A stretch of DNA of 64,000 nt from Pyricularia pennisetigena (lineage: Eukaryota; Ascomycota; Sordariomycetes; Magnaporthales; Pyriculariaceae): the NCBI RefSeq assembly GCF_004337985.1, contig NW_021940923.1, positions 682,001 through 746,000 of the forward strand, written 5' to 3'. The translations under genes were made by a program, and so were the position numbers. The notes under the pieces are model-generated. The model saw nothing but the letters and a program-made list of their open reading frames with translations. It ran no database searches and was not told where the DNA came from. Of the stretch, positions 34,030 through 45,148 are shown piece by piece (the stretch's first letter is position 1; each line of letters opens with the position of its first letter).

Positions 34030-35548
34030 GACTGCTGTCTAATATTACACGGTCGCAAACGATGGGATTCGCGACTGTGGCTGTCTATGGACCAGAAAAA
34101 AAAAAGATCAATATCCCTTTTTTTTTTTTCTGCCTTGATTAGCGTCACCCAAAAATTTTCAAATCGCCGTTGATTCAAGTAGCCTCTGCAGAACAGGTGT
34201 CCGCTTGGTCTGTGCGTAGCCTTTTTTTCCCGGATCTCAAATCCCCCATCAAACGCGCGGAACCCGAGCCGACTAGAGTAGGGGGGGGCTAACAATAAGG
34301 AAGCACTACGGAGGATACAAAACCGATTGTCCAATCACACCACCCCCGACAACTCGAGCGACAAAATTGCATCTCGCTAGCTAACCTCAAAAGGGCACAT
34401 CAACGATGTCCACAAACCATCCCATCCGGCTTCCAGCTATCCGGGGCAAAGTCCCCACACATTGAGAATTCTACCTTGTCACGCCCACAGGTTTGGGTGC
34501 AGAAAGATCTTTAATCCCTGCAACGGGTGTCGGAATGGCATTTTGACAGATGGCCTGATTCTAATCGCTGATTTCCATGAACTTGTTTACATTTTGTCAT
34601 CCTGCGCGCGATTGAGTACCTGCCGAAGATGCCTGCTTTAATTCAGCGCGAGACATTTTGCTACTTTGGATCTCTTTGTGATGCATGCCGAAGTGAAAGA
34701 TAAGAAAAAAACAAAAATACAGCAAGAAAATAAAAAGAAAAGAAAACAAACACACCATCCAGGGTCTGCCTTTTCAATGACTTTTCAATCGATGACGGAA
34801 TTTAGCATTCATGTTGAAATTATCGTAAAGTTAAAGCTAAAATTTGGCCAGACCTCTCTTTGTTCCCGCTTGTTCCCCACCCGACCACCCGCGGAGACTC
34901 TCTCGGCTGGAACGTTGCTATGGTACTTGAGTGGATTCCAACGTCCTCCCTGACGGTCAGCTGAGCATGCTTACTAACTGTGGCGTCCCGCCACATGACG
35001 CCACGCCAAGCCATTATGACGTCCATGGTGATGTTAGTTATTGGCGTAATTGAAGACCGACGTTTGGGAACATCACAGGAGTTTCATCGACTTCGCAGAA
35101 AACACTATATGCAAGATTTTGCATGCCAACTGTGTGAATCATCCAAATTTGAAAGAGCGTATTGAGTGAATTAGCATCTAAACTAATTAGGGGCAGTGGT
35201 TAATATTAAGAACTATGCTCGACTCCCAAGCATGCCATACTATGCATCGTACAAGTTGAACTGAAACCAATAAAAACATCAACGCGCAAAGCAAACATTA
35301 AATAGAAAAGTGACCTTCAATGCACGACTGAGAAGTCATAAAGTCGTAGAGGGTATCAGGAAAATGGCAAGAGGTAAAATCAACGCCTAGACGTAAATGT
35401 GAAGCATGCCCCTGCGCAGTAGCTCGCTTATTCACAGCCTCCATCCAAGCTTCGTCTCGTGTTTCAAGAGTGCATATAATCTTTCTTGTCCAAGCATCTT
35501 CGATCGCTTGCTGCTGCGCTCAAAACCACTTTATAGGGGAGGACCCAT
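34030..35548. other. Intergenic, no gene supported
   Basis: Upstream region of ERG24 (34030-about 34400) with a T/A run, then spacer with short frames only. Confidence 0.45.
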
Positions 35549-36058
35549 TTAGACGGTGCTGGTGGTGTTGGCGTGGCCATGGCGCTTGTCGACGTAGGCG
35601 GCATCACCACGGCGGGCAAAGTAGCCCTCGGCGGCCGCGTTCATGGCAGTGAAGAAGAAGGCCAGGAAGCTGAATGCCATAACCGAGTGCTTGTGGCCGC
35701 AGAGGTTGTCGCCGTCATTGTTGATGCCGGTGAAGGGGCGCGAGACTCGGCAGGCGTCGGAGGCCCAGTCGTCCGTGTTGACGACGAAGGCGGCGAGCCA
35801 GAGGTAGCTGAAGACAAGGTTGACGGGCATGAGCCTGCCGCGGTTGCCAGTATCGCCACGAGAGAGGAAGAGGACGATCGGGTAGACAAGCACAGTCAGA
35901 ACGGCAACGACAAGAGTGTAGACGAGGTGGCGGCCGCCGTCGTAGCCGAAGACGGTGCGCTCGGTGTGGACAAAGTAGGCAGTGATGCCCATAACAATGG
36001 CGGCAGCCACCCAGGTGAGGGCGGCGCTACCCATGAGACCCAAACCAAGAACTGCCAT
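35549..36058 (-). CDS. Four-helix membrane protein, MARVEL-domain-like
   Basis: One exon, 169 residues from ATG 36058. Four hydrophobic segments are seen at about residues 8-30, 46-66, 80-98 and 126-146 (for example LVYTLVVAVLTVLVYPIVLF and MAFSFLAFFFTAMNAAAEGY). They are separated by short loops with TDDWASDACR and a terminal cytosolic tail ending HANTTSTV. This size and layout match fungal MARVEL-domain proteins, small tetraspan proteins of membrane microdomains and vesicles. The exact family is inferred from topology and the conserved C-terminal AAEGYF stretch. The function is unknown. Confidence 0.7.
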   Translation of the reverse strand: MAVLGLGLMGSAALTWVAAAIVMGITAYFVHTERTVFGYDGGRHLVYTLVVAVLTVLVYPIVLFLSRGDTGNRGRLMPVNLVFSYLWLAAFVVNTDDWASDACRVSRPFTGINNDGDNLCGHKHSVMAFSFLAFFFTAMNAAAEGYFARRGDAAYVDKRHGHANTTSTV

Positions 36059-37555
36059 TGTGTCTGTTGATTATGAATTTATTTGTTTGAAGAGGTTGTT
36101 GTGGCTTTGTTGGGTGGGAGACGAGGAGATCGTGGAAATCGAAAATCGTTCAAGTCTTGTTGATAGATGAGGTTTTATGGGCGTTAATTAGAAGTAGTGG
36201 ACGGAGGCTGCGACTCGGTCAGGGTTTGTTTGGGTATCTCTGGAATTCTGTGTTGTTTGATGATGGGGAGAGTAGAGGTGAAGTCGAATCAGTCATTGAG
36301 GGTGAACGGTGGTCCTAGATATAGGGAAACGGGAAGGGCGAGACACATGTGTCACTTAGCAATCACAAAAACCGGAAAAGTCGGGAAAGTGCTGATATCA
36401 CACCAGCGTCAAGGTTTTCTGGCTTAGCCAGAGCTTTCCGTGACGACAAGACATCACGAATGAGCAAGCAAGCACGGGCGGGGGGCTGGGGGTCGCGGCA
36501 TGGGCAAAGCTGCAAAAGAAGACGGCCTACAGGATTTCGATAGTTACAATGCCCGACTCTTCCGCATGAAACCCAGGCGAACAAAAGTGAACTAGCGCCG
36601 GTACTGCCAATTGGGAACTTTCTATGACAAACAGAGCGAACGGGCCGTGGAAGACGCAGGTGTGACATCAACAGGGCGCTTGCTACAGATTGGGCTTAGT
36701 CAAGGCGATCGATGATGCTACGATCGAGTTTGAAAGGCCAGCAAAAAAACGACGGTCCCTACCATCCCGGTCGCTACAAGTACCGGCATAATTGCGTCTC
36801 ATTGGACGGCTGATCAGCAGCACCCTTCGCTTGCTTCCCAAAAGGTTCCGACGATCACACCTGCCAAGGGAGTGGCAGGTGCAAGGGATTTTCTGACCGT
36901 CCCGTTAATTGCAGACACGACCGTCCAATTGCGCTCATTCTTGACGTCGAATGATGCCTTTTCTACGTGTCTTTGCATTCGATCATGATGATAAATGCAT
37001 TCGAAAGTAAAGAAAAACAGACGATGACTGATGAGCGGTCTGTCCTGAGGTGGTCACACAATCGCAATCGATTCAAAATCGATGCAGTCTTTTTTTTGTG
37101 TGTACGGAACGGGGGAAGAAAAAGGTCATGATGTGCAAGAAAAACAAAAGCGTTGGGCCGCCAAGTTTGATGCAGGCTTCCGCCCTACTAGTCAGCTTGT
37201 GGTCAACGAATTAAGGTCGCCCCGCAGCAAGGTGGAATACGTCAATGAATTGGATTCCATCAAAATCCATCACTCGCGGCCGAAAGTTTCCATTTTTCTT
37301 TTCTTTTCTTTGTCAAAATAGGAAAGGTAAGGTAGTCTTGGTCGGGGCGAGTACGTTAGGCTAGTCGCGGTTTAAACCGTAACCACAGGATTGGGAAGTC
37401 GACCCGCTAGGAAGTCTAGAACCTGCACATCATTGTTTTATTTTGGCTTGTGTGTGTCTCTTTTTTCCAGTGGGGGAGGAAAGAGGCCTAATACCCTGTG
37501 TCATCCAAGGACTTGGCCTACACAGGCTACCCTCCAAAGTTCGCCGACTGATCCG

Positions 37556-37589
<34 letters not shown>

Positions 37590-40500
37590 ACACTAAAAAG
37601 GCACGGGAAAAGCACGGGAACAATAAAAGCGGAAAGCATGGAAAAGGAAAATCCCAGGCTTTCCCTTTGCTCAGCTTTAACCATTCTGGTGGCTTTTTGC
37701 GACTGAACTTTAGCCCGTTCTTTTTTCAGAGTATGTTCAGGTCATGTTACCGACGAACTTGTTCTTTCGGGAAGGCCTTAGGTAATGGTTGACCAAGACA
37801 TGAGACGACAGTTGCACCCTCTCTGCCGCCATGTCCGTCATTGCAAAGCAGATAAGCAAGGTCGTCCAAGGGAAACAAAAAAAGCACGACGGAGCAACGC
37901 AAATGCAGGAAGCCATTCCATCGCAAGAAGCAAACTGCTAGGAAAAAATTGCACAAGGCGTATAGCGCTTTGGTCGGCCGGGTCTGGTCTCACGATCGCT
38001 GCTTGAAAAGCTACCCCGGAAAGATCGACGAACTAGTGTATTATGTACTATGTAGACGAACAGCCCAGGTTCTTGGGTGTTGGGTTGTTTCGGTTTACTT
38101 ATTTTTGTTGTTGGTATTGTGGTTATTTATCCCTTGTCGCGACACTGTCGCAAGGTCAACTCACCGAGAGCTTAGGGTGCATGTTATGTGTCATGGAGTG
38201 AGCACTTTTCAAGGACAAGCAAGGTTGGGCCGATTTCGGAACGCACAAGCTTAATTATCAATCAATCAATATTTGCATCGCGACAGCACAAGTAAGCGCA
38301 GCCGGTTGCAGCAACTGCTGGCATATTTTTAACCGAGATTCTTAATTCCTTCGTCATAGGTGGAGAAGGAGAAAAAAAAAAAAAAAAAAAAAAAAAAAGA
38401 CCGGCAGGCATTCAGTACCCGAGTTTTGCCTTGGTTTACCCACTGCTTGGGGTCCCCTAAGCTTGGCTTCCATTACGGAATAGTCCGAGCCTGCCCGCCC
38501 TTGACCAATGTCTGGTTGACTGGACAAGCTGGATTCGTAATTTATTTTGCTTGGTAATCGTTGCGATGTCTTTCTTTTGATTTCCAATAGTTTAAGCTGT
38601 CCCTTTTTTCCCCGCTATCACTAGCCTCAGTACGTTGAACGTACGAACTTTTTGCACTTGACAACTATGTTTTGAGAACATCTACCATGTCATACTCGTT
38701 TACTCCATTCGCCCTGAATCGGCTTTGACGAAAGGTTGCTCGGACGTCGGTTGTCCACCCAAAAAGGTCCGGCCCGAGTGCCGCCGCTCGATTGGACGGG
38801 CCTGAACAGTGATCAAAACGGGCGATGGAGGCAAAAGTGGGACCAAAAAAAGAAAGAATGGACGCAAAGGTTTGCAACCACCCAGACTACCTCGAGAAAG
38901 AAAAAAAAAAGAACGGATCAAGTTAGCGATGATAGTTATGATCGGAAACATTAATAACCTTTTGTTTTATTCCTCACTCCTAAGCACTTTTGGGAGAGAT
39001 TATGGAAATTACTCCCAGGGTGCTTCGGGTTATAAGCCCGTTTTCAGTACATGCTCCCTCAGTGATATTGGCGCTTTTTCTCCCCCACCTTCGTTCGGGT
39101 GATGGAGAAAAGCTCCCCCTGTGGTTGGACCCTACCTGCTTCCGCCCAGAGCGGGGACGTCACTATTACGCTAGGCTTATGTATACGACTCTGCTACTGT
39201 AGGTACCTACTATGGTACCTACCTTAGGTACCCATGCGAAAGGGAACGAGGCGTGACATCATACCCTGTTTATCCGAAATTTGCACCCTAAGGCAGGCCA
39301 CGTGGTCTGGCTGTCCCTTAATGAAGCGGTTGTGGGCTAATTACTGCATGTGCTGTTGGTAATTAGCTAATTCTTGGGATACGGGTGTACGCAGCACAGA
39401 TTCAGGTTTCGACAACTTGGGTAACTATTACTGGTACTGGTACTTGCTCACGGTACGCGATAAGGCCAGGATGAAAACAAGATATTAAGAACAAACCGAT
39501 ACATGAGGGTTCCCGCTGCATAGATATAACAAACAGCATGCCCAATTCACTCGCAAGGGCAAGACCCCGCAAACTAGGTCCCTCCCCGTGCGTGGCCAAA
39601 CTAAACTCTAAGCAGTAGAGCACGGGCGAATGGCTTTCACCCCAGCGAAGAAACGGAAAAATAAATCAAAAAAAAGCAACGAACAGTTAACTGTACCCTG
39701 ATACTGATCCGGGCGTTTCAAATCACTTCAATTCCACGTGCCCTCGTATTGTTCGTAAGTCGTAACCACTACTCGCATACAAAACGTTTCAGAGCCGTAT
39801 CCAGAATATTCCCCACTGCGATCTAGTTGCCTTTATGGGACGAGATGAAAACAAAGAAACTAAAATAAATAAAGACAGAAGTTTTTTTTTTTTTTTTTTT
39901 TNNNNNNNNNNNAAAAAAAGAAAAAAAGAAAAAAAGAAAAAAAAAAGCTGGAGAGTGGACGTGGGGCGGGGGGACACACATGTGGGGTGACAAGACGTCG
40001 GATGAATTGCCGTACAGTAGCTGCTATTTTTGATAAACTGTAGGGGGTTGCGGCTGCTGCACTGTGGTATGTTGGTAACACTACGTGACGGTTTGATCGA
40101 CAGAAGTAACATGGATGACAGCATGGTGTATCCTTTAGGATATCATCAGATAATCTTTGTTAGGGTTTGTTTAGAATGAAGAAAAAAACAGATATCTGTC
40201 TGGATAAGTTATTACAAAACTCTTGGCCAGCTGCGTTTATTTCATCAACGGTTAACGTCTATGTCGAATCCAGTGCATAACATCTCCCGGGGGGCTGATG
40301 TTTTCATGAGCTGGAAAACAGGATTCTCCCGTCATTCATCACTGCAACCTTTCCCATGGTGGTTGCCTGACCTTGTCCCTTTTTCTCCCCTCGAAGAAAA
40401 GTCAATTGGTTTGTCAGACCTATAGCAATCAATGCAACAGGCCTGCTGCGTGCTCGTCCAAAGGCTAGGTGCCTACTTTTTCAAAGAATAGTGGATGCAG

Positions 40501-41521
40501 CCACCATGCGTACCACGGGAATAAAAGTGGCATATTCCGCCGTCCGGTCCTAGTTTGTCCCTCACACCATCAAATGTCATGCATTATTAGCGGATGGGTG
40601 TCTGGGCCATGATTCACTCACCTTTTTAAGGTCAGGCAGGTTGTATGCATAGTCAATCATCATGGACGGATTCTCAGATGGTCAAGGCATTGTTAATCTG
40701 TTGTTTTCTTTGGAGCGCTCGATTGAGTATTGTTTTCCTCCGATCAAGGGTAATGCTGAGACGGGTTTGTTTGTGGCACAGAAGGGACCAACGACTGTAT
40801 TAGGAAAGCCCGCGTTATTGTGGATCAAATGGCCACGCTGATCCCCAAAAGTAGCTTCTTCCCCAGGGGCGGACTCTATCTCTGCAAGTTCACCTTCCAT
40901 TGGCGGCTACTAGAACAATAACGTGGCAGACCTGCTCGGTTGATCACCGTTTAAGCCTTGCGTTTCTTGGCGGTGTGCGGGCAAGATAGGGCAGGCCACC
41001 ATATTCCCTCCCTTGCATTTTTTTTTTTTCTTTTTCTGGAGTTCGAAAGAAGTTCCGCTTTATTTTGTTTTTTTATCCTTTCTCCTTTTTTTTCTGCTAA
41101 TTCCCCCCAATTTTGTCACGTTCCAGACCCCCTGTCAACATGCGCCCTACGTGCGTATGACGGTGCACGGTATGAGGTTGCAGAGGATCACTCTCTCCAC
41201 TTAGCTGCACCGGATGTGCGTGGAAATTTGTCGAACGATGAAGAAAGTGCTATTACGGCGAGCCGACCATCACTCCTCCCTGTCCTGTGGCTGCCAATGA
41301 GAGCTGGGGTACTAGCTGATGCCGCCGGCAATTGAGCCGGGTCGGCATCAACGCTCTGCCTGCTGCAGGCTTACATTACGCCTACAGCCAGCTAGCTGAC
41401 TGAAAAGGAACCAGACACCGAACCAGTAGTTCCGGAATAAAATTAAGAGCAGCTTCACACGGCTTGAGGCCTGGTGTTCCAAAGTTAAAATACCAAAGGA
41501 TTAGCTATATGTGTTTTGATA
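36059..41521. other. Gene-poor intergenic region with homopolymers and an 11-N gap
   Basis: More than 5 kb with no gene I can support. Holds poly(A) runs at about 37557-37586 and 38372-38398, and a poly(T)-N11-poly(A/G) junction at about 39884-39955 (N at 39902-39912). A minus-strand 72-codon frame at 40682-40900 has an ATG but no recognisable feature. It ends at the transposon insertion site. Confidence 0.5.
39902..39912. other. Assembly gap (11 N)
   Basis: Poly(T) before, A/G-rich run after. Confidence 1.
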
Positions 41522-41563
41522 ACGTTGGGCTCCACATCTCCGACCCCCCTAAAGTCCGGCCCC
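41522..41563 (+). repeat. Left terminal inverted repeat of the Pot2-like element
   Basis: 42 bp, identical in inverted orientation to 43338-43379. The outermost bases with the flanking TA read TAACGTTGGGC. Confidence 0.93.
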
Positions 41564-41672
41564 TAAAAATATCTACTCAGCCACGTCAACCCTTTGTTTT
41601 ATTTTATAAATATCTAGACGAATTTTTCACTTTAGAACTTGCATTTTGAAGATTCTTGCTCCAAACTTTCCA

Positions 41673-43280
41673 ATGAAACAGTACACTGAAAATCAGCTTC
41701 TTGCTGCCATTTCTGACATAAGAAATGGCAAATCAGTTCACAAAACCTCGCAAAAATGGGGTATTCCTCGGAGTACCCTTCACGATCGTTTAAAGGGGGC
41801 CCAGTCAATTCAACAAGCGAAAAGATTTTGTCAAAGGCTTTCACAGGAGCAGGAGACCTATTTGGCAGATTGGGTACTTGCGCAGGCCGCGTTAGGCCTT
41901 CCGCCAACGCATCAAGAACTACGCTATTTTGCGGAACGAATTCTTCAGGCCGCCGGAGAAAGAAAAAGCCTTGGGAAACATTGGGTTAGCCGTTTTATAG
42001 CCCGATATCCAATTTTGAAAACCCAAAGGCCCCGGCGAATAGAAAATGCCCGGGTTAATGGGGCTACAACCGAGGTAATTAAATCTTGGTGGTCCTATTT
42101 GAAAAATCCCGTTATCGATACTATAAAACCGGCCAACCGTTGGAATATGGACGAAACAGGTATAATGGAAGGCAAAGGATCTAATGGCCTGGTGTTAGGG
42201 CGTAATAAAATCCGGCCATTACAGCGAAAAGAGCCTGGAACGCGGGGTTGGACGAGCATAATCGAATGTGTATCAGCTACGGGGGCTGTTATACCTCCCC
42301 TCGTTATATTTAAGGGGAAAAACGTACAGCAACAATGGTTTCCAGCTGATTTAAGTCCTTTCGATACCTGGCAATTTCATGCAACAGAAAACGGGTGGAC
42401 AAATAATGAAACAGGTATCGAATGGTTAAAAAAGGTGTTTATTCCAAATACCCAACCTTTAACTCCTGAAAAGCGTTTATTAGTTCTCGACGGCCACGGA
42501 TCACACGTCAGCGACGAGTTTATGCTTGTTTGCCTCCAAAATAATATTCAGCTTTTATATTTACCTCCTCATTCGTCGCACGTTCTTCAACCGTTGGATT
42601 TATCGGTTTTTGGGCCGTTAAAGGAAGCTTATCGACGTCACCTGGGATTTGTAAACCAGTTTTGCTGTTCAACGGTTGTTGGGAAACGAAACTTTCTACT
42701 TTGCTATCGAAAAGCCAGATCAAAAGCATTTATAGCAAAAACCATTCAATCTGGTTGGCGTACGACGGGGTTATGGCCGGTGAACTTGGCAAAACCACTT
42801 TTAAACCCGTTTTTATTAGAAAATAGCAACGCCAACGTCGAAAAAGGTAGAAATAACGGCTTCCAAAGGGATAAAACACCGGAAAGCCCAAACCAAAAAA
42901 TTAACGACCAATCTTTACTTATTTGGAAAACCCCTAAAACGACCCGAGATATTCGACTTCAACTACAGGAAATTTCCCGGTCCGAAAAAAGTAACGCCAC
43001 TTCACGGCTTTTGTTTGCAAAAGTCCAAAAAAGCTTCGAAACCAAGGATATCTTATTGGCTGAAGCTCAGCAAAAAATCAGTTTGTTAAAAGCAAAATTG
43101 GAGGCGGTACGGCCGGTCAAAAGGAAAAGGGTAATTCCGGATCCCAACGAGCTTTTGGTCAGCAAAAAAAACGTTTATGAAGCACAGGAAAATAATAGGG
43201 ACTGTTTAGAGGATTTGAACGATGGAGAAGAGGTTAGCGAACCGGGAGAGCCTGACAATGATTGTATTATTGTGCGTTGA
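41673..43280 (+). CDS. Pot2-like transposase (Fot1/pogo, DDE_1 superfamily)
   Basis: 535 residues from ATG 41673; the frame opens at 41646 but only with TTG. An N-terminal psq-type helix-turn-helix (NGKSVHKTSQKWGIPRSTLH) and a CENP-B-like HTH (HWVSRFIARYPIL) bind the terminal repeats. The catalytic core has MDETGI (first Asp, about 165), LVLDGHGSHVS (second Asp, about 275) and LPPHSSHVLQPLDLSVFGPL (final Asp). The C-terminus is Lys-rich (KRKRVIP). No stop or frameshift is seen, so it looks functional. It acts in the nucleus, cutting and pasting the element at TA sites. Its base composition is more AT-rich than the host genes. Confidence 0.93.
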   Translation: MKQYTENQLLAAISDIRNGKSVHKTSQKWGIPRSTLHDRLKGAQSIQQAKRFCQRLSQEQETYLADWVLAQAALGLPPTHQELRYFAERILQAAGERKSLGKHWVSRFIARYPILKTQRPRRIENARVNGATTEVIKSWWSYLKNPVIDTIKPANRWNMDETGIMEGKGSNGLVLGRNKIRPLQRKEPGTRGWTSIIECVSATGAVIPPLVIFKGKNVQQQWFPADLSPFDTWQFHATENGWTNNETGIEWLKKVFIPNTQPLTPEKRLLVLDGHGSHVSDEFMLVCLQNNIQLLYLPPHSSHVLQPLDLSVFGPLKEAYRRHLGFVNQFCCSTVVGKRNFLLCYRKARSKAFIAKTIQSGWRTTGLWPVNLAKPLLNPFLLENSNANVEKGRNNGFQRDKTPESPNQKINDQSLLIWKTPKTTRDIRLQLQEISRSEKSNATSRLLFAKVQKSFETKDILLAEAQQKISLLKAKLEAVRPVKRKRVIPDPNELLVSKKNVYEAQENNRDCLEDLNDGEEVSEPGEPDNDCIIVR

Positions 43281-43337
43281 TAGGTTTACATTTAAATCGG
43301 TTTATAAAAGGGGTATTTCGTCGTTACATTTTTCAAG

Positions 43338-43379
43338 GGGGCCGGACTTTAGGGGGGTCGGAGATGTGGAGCCCAACGT
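43338..43379 (-). repeat. Right terminal inverted repeat of the Pot2-like element
   Basis: Exact inverted copy of the left repeat; followed by the second TA at 43380-43381. Confidence 0.93.
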
Positions 43380-43381
43380 TA

Positions 43382-44297
43382 TTACCCCGTTATCTCCACC
43401 CCAAAGTTCATCCCAGCCCGTTCACCGTCCACCTCCTCATGACTCTGCGGCAGAAAGGAAGCCTTATTGCCTCAGTTATGCCAAGACAAAAAAAAAAAAA
43501 AGTCCCCTCGTTCGGCGGCAGACACCGAAGGAGCGAAAATCAAGCCCCCGGCGTTTTCCCACTGTTCCAGGCCTCCATCGACAGGGCAAGGAAACCAAAA
43601 GCTGCTGCCGCAAAAGCGAATGCGCGGGTCGCGTGGGTCTAGGTCTTTTTTTATTGATTTATTTTATTTTGTTTTGTTTTATTTTGTTTTATTTATTTTT
43701 TGTTATTTCTGGCTGCTGTTCGAGATGGTTGGTGCATAATGGACGTTTTGACAGAATTCCGGTGGGTCCAAATCACACGCTCTGATTGTTTTGCCTACCA
43801 ACGAACCCTAGGTGGGAAAAAAAAAGGGTTTGCTTTAATCCGTGACCCAGAGATTTATGACGATGTACTGTAGTCCAAAGAGGGTTCCCCCTACCTGGTG
43901 TGAGATGCCCCGTGGTTGGGTTCATTCGATTGGAGAGGCGGGCTGTGGAGGGAAAAAAAATCCTCCTTCCCACCCAGTTGGTACTTTGCAATATCTCGCT
44001 CGCTGATCAAATCTCTCCTGACTGCCAAAGTTCAATCACCCCCTCAAGGGAACCGCACTTTCATCACGAGTCATCGCAAAACCGGGTATTCTCATTGCTA
44101 CCTGAGGAAAGGGACGCATAGGTTCTTTTTGTGGTTCTCCTACCATCTCTCTTGTCTCCCATACCATTCATTCTGTTGGCCGTACGTCGTCTCCTACCCC
44201 GACTGAAACTACCAAATTTNCCTCCCCCCAAGTAATAATAGAACAAAAAAAAAAGAGACAAGAAAAAAAATCAGACCACAAATCCCCGGCATGAACC
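43382..44297. other. Upstream region of the transcription factor gene
   Basis: No gene supported. Contains a T-rich TTTTGTTTTATT-type low-complexity tract at about 43646-43708 and one ambiguous base at 44220. Confidence 0.45.
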
Positions 44298-45117
44298 ATG
44301 TCAACAAGAGGCGCGTTGACTGTCCGAGCCTGCAGCAAATGCCGCAAGAAGAAAAGAAAGGTAAGTTGGCATCCATCAAGAGACACAAAAGGAAAGATAT
44401 ACTCCAACAGGTCCAGTCTGTCTTGTCAGTCAGTTAGTTACTGTTTGTATCTACCTTAGCTTGGCAAGCAAGTGTGTCTGTCTCTGTTTCTGGACTGGAC
44501 CTGGTTTTGGTGTCTGTCCTTTTTTTTTTCCCGACCCAACCCCAGCATGAACAGATCCACAAGGGACTAGGTCTCACCATTGGCCTCTGCCTCATTTGAC
44601 TTTTTGCTATATTGCTTGTGTCAGGAAGAAGGAGGATCGAGATCTTTAGTAGTACTTTTACAAGTACTACTTGGTTGGGTTTCTCTCACTTCAAATACCA
44701 CACACATACACACAACCCCCCCTCCCCTTTTGCCCTCGTTTGGTCCTCACCGGGGAGGACGGACTCTCTCGAATTCCCACCATTACCAATAAACTGACCC
44801 AAGGACCAAAACCTCACGCGCGAAAACCGGCCCAACCTACAAAATAGTGCGATGGCCAACACCCCTGCTCCAACTGTCAAGCCCGACAAGAACCCTGCAA
44901 CTATAGCGTCAAGGAGTGGACGTCAAAGGATGGGCTGCGGTCCGAGATACAGGAGCTCAAGAGGAGGCAGGAGAGCACCGAGACGGTCCTGGACGCGCTG
45001 AGGTCGCCCAGCACCAGCGGCATCGTGCTCGAGCAGCTCCAGCGCGGCGATTCCGTTGCCGAGATTGAGGAAAAGGTCCTGGGCTGGACCTCGAGAAATC
45101 CCGGAGCTGCCGCCGCC

Positions 45118-45148
<31 letters not shown>

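Larger units (their letters stand above)
41522..43379 (+). mobile_element. Pot2/Fot1-type (pogo-like) DNA transposon, intact
   Basis: 1858 bp bounded by perfect 42-bp terminal inverted repeats (41522-41563 and 43338-43379; ends ACGTTGGGCTCCACATCTCC) and flanked on both sides by TA (41520-41521 and 43380-43381), the target duplicated by Fot1-like elements. Size, repeat length and transposase length agree with Pot2 of Magnaporthe as I remember it. The coding frame is open and the repeats are identical. This contrasts with the decayed repeats elsewhere, so this copy inserted recently and has escaped RIP. Confidence 0.93.

Noticed and set aside
40682..40900. 72-codon minus-strand ORF with ATG
   Set aside because: Short, no motif, signal peptide or transcript-like context.
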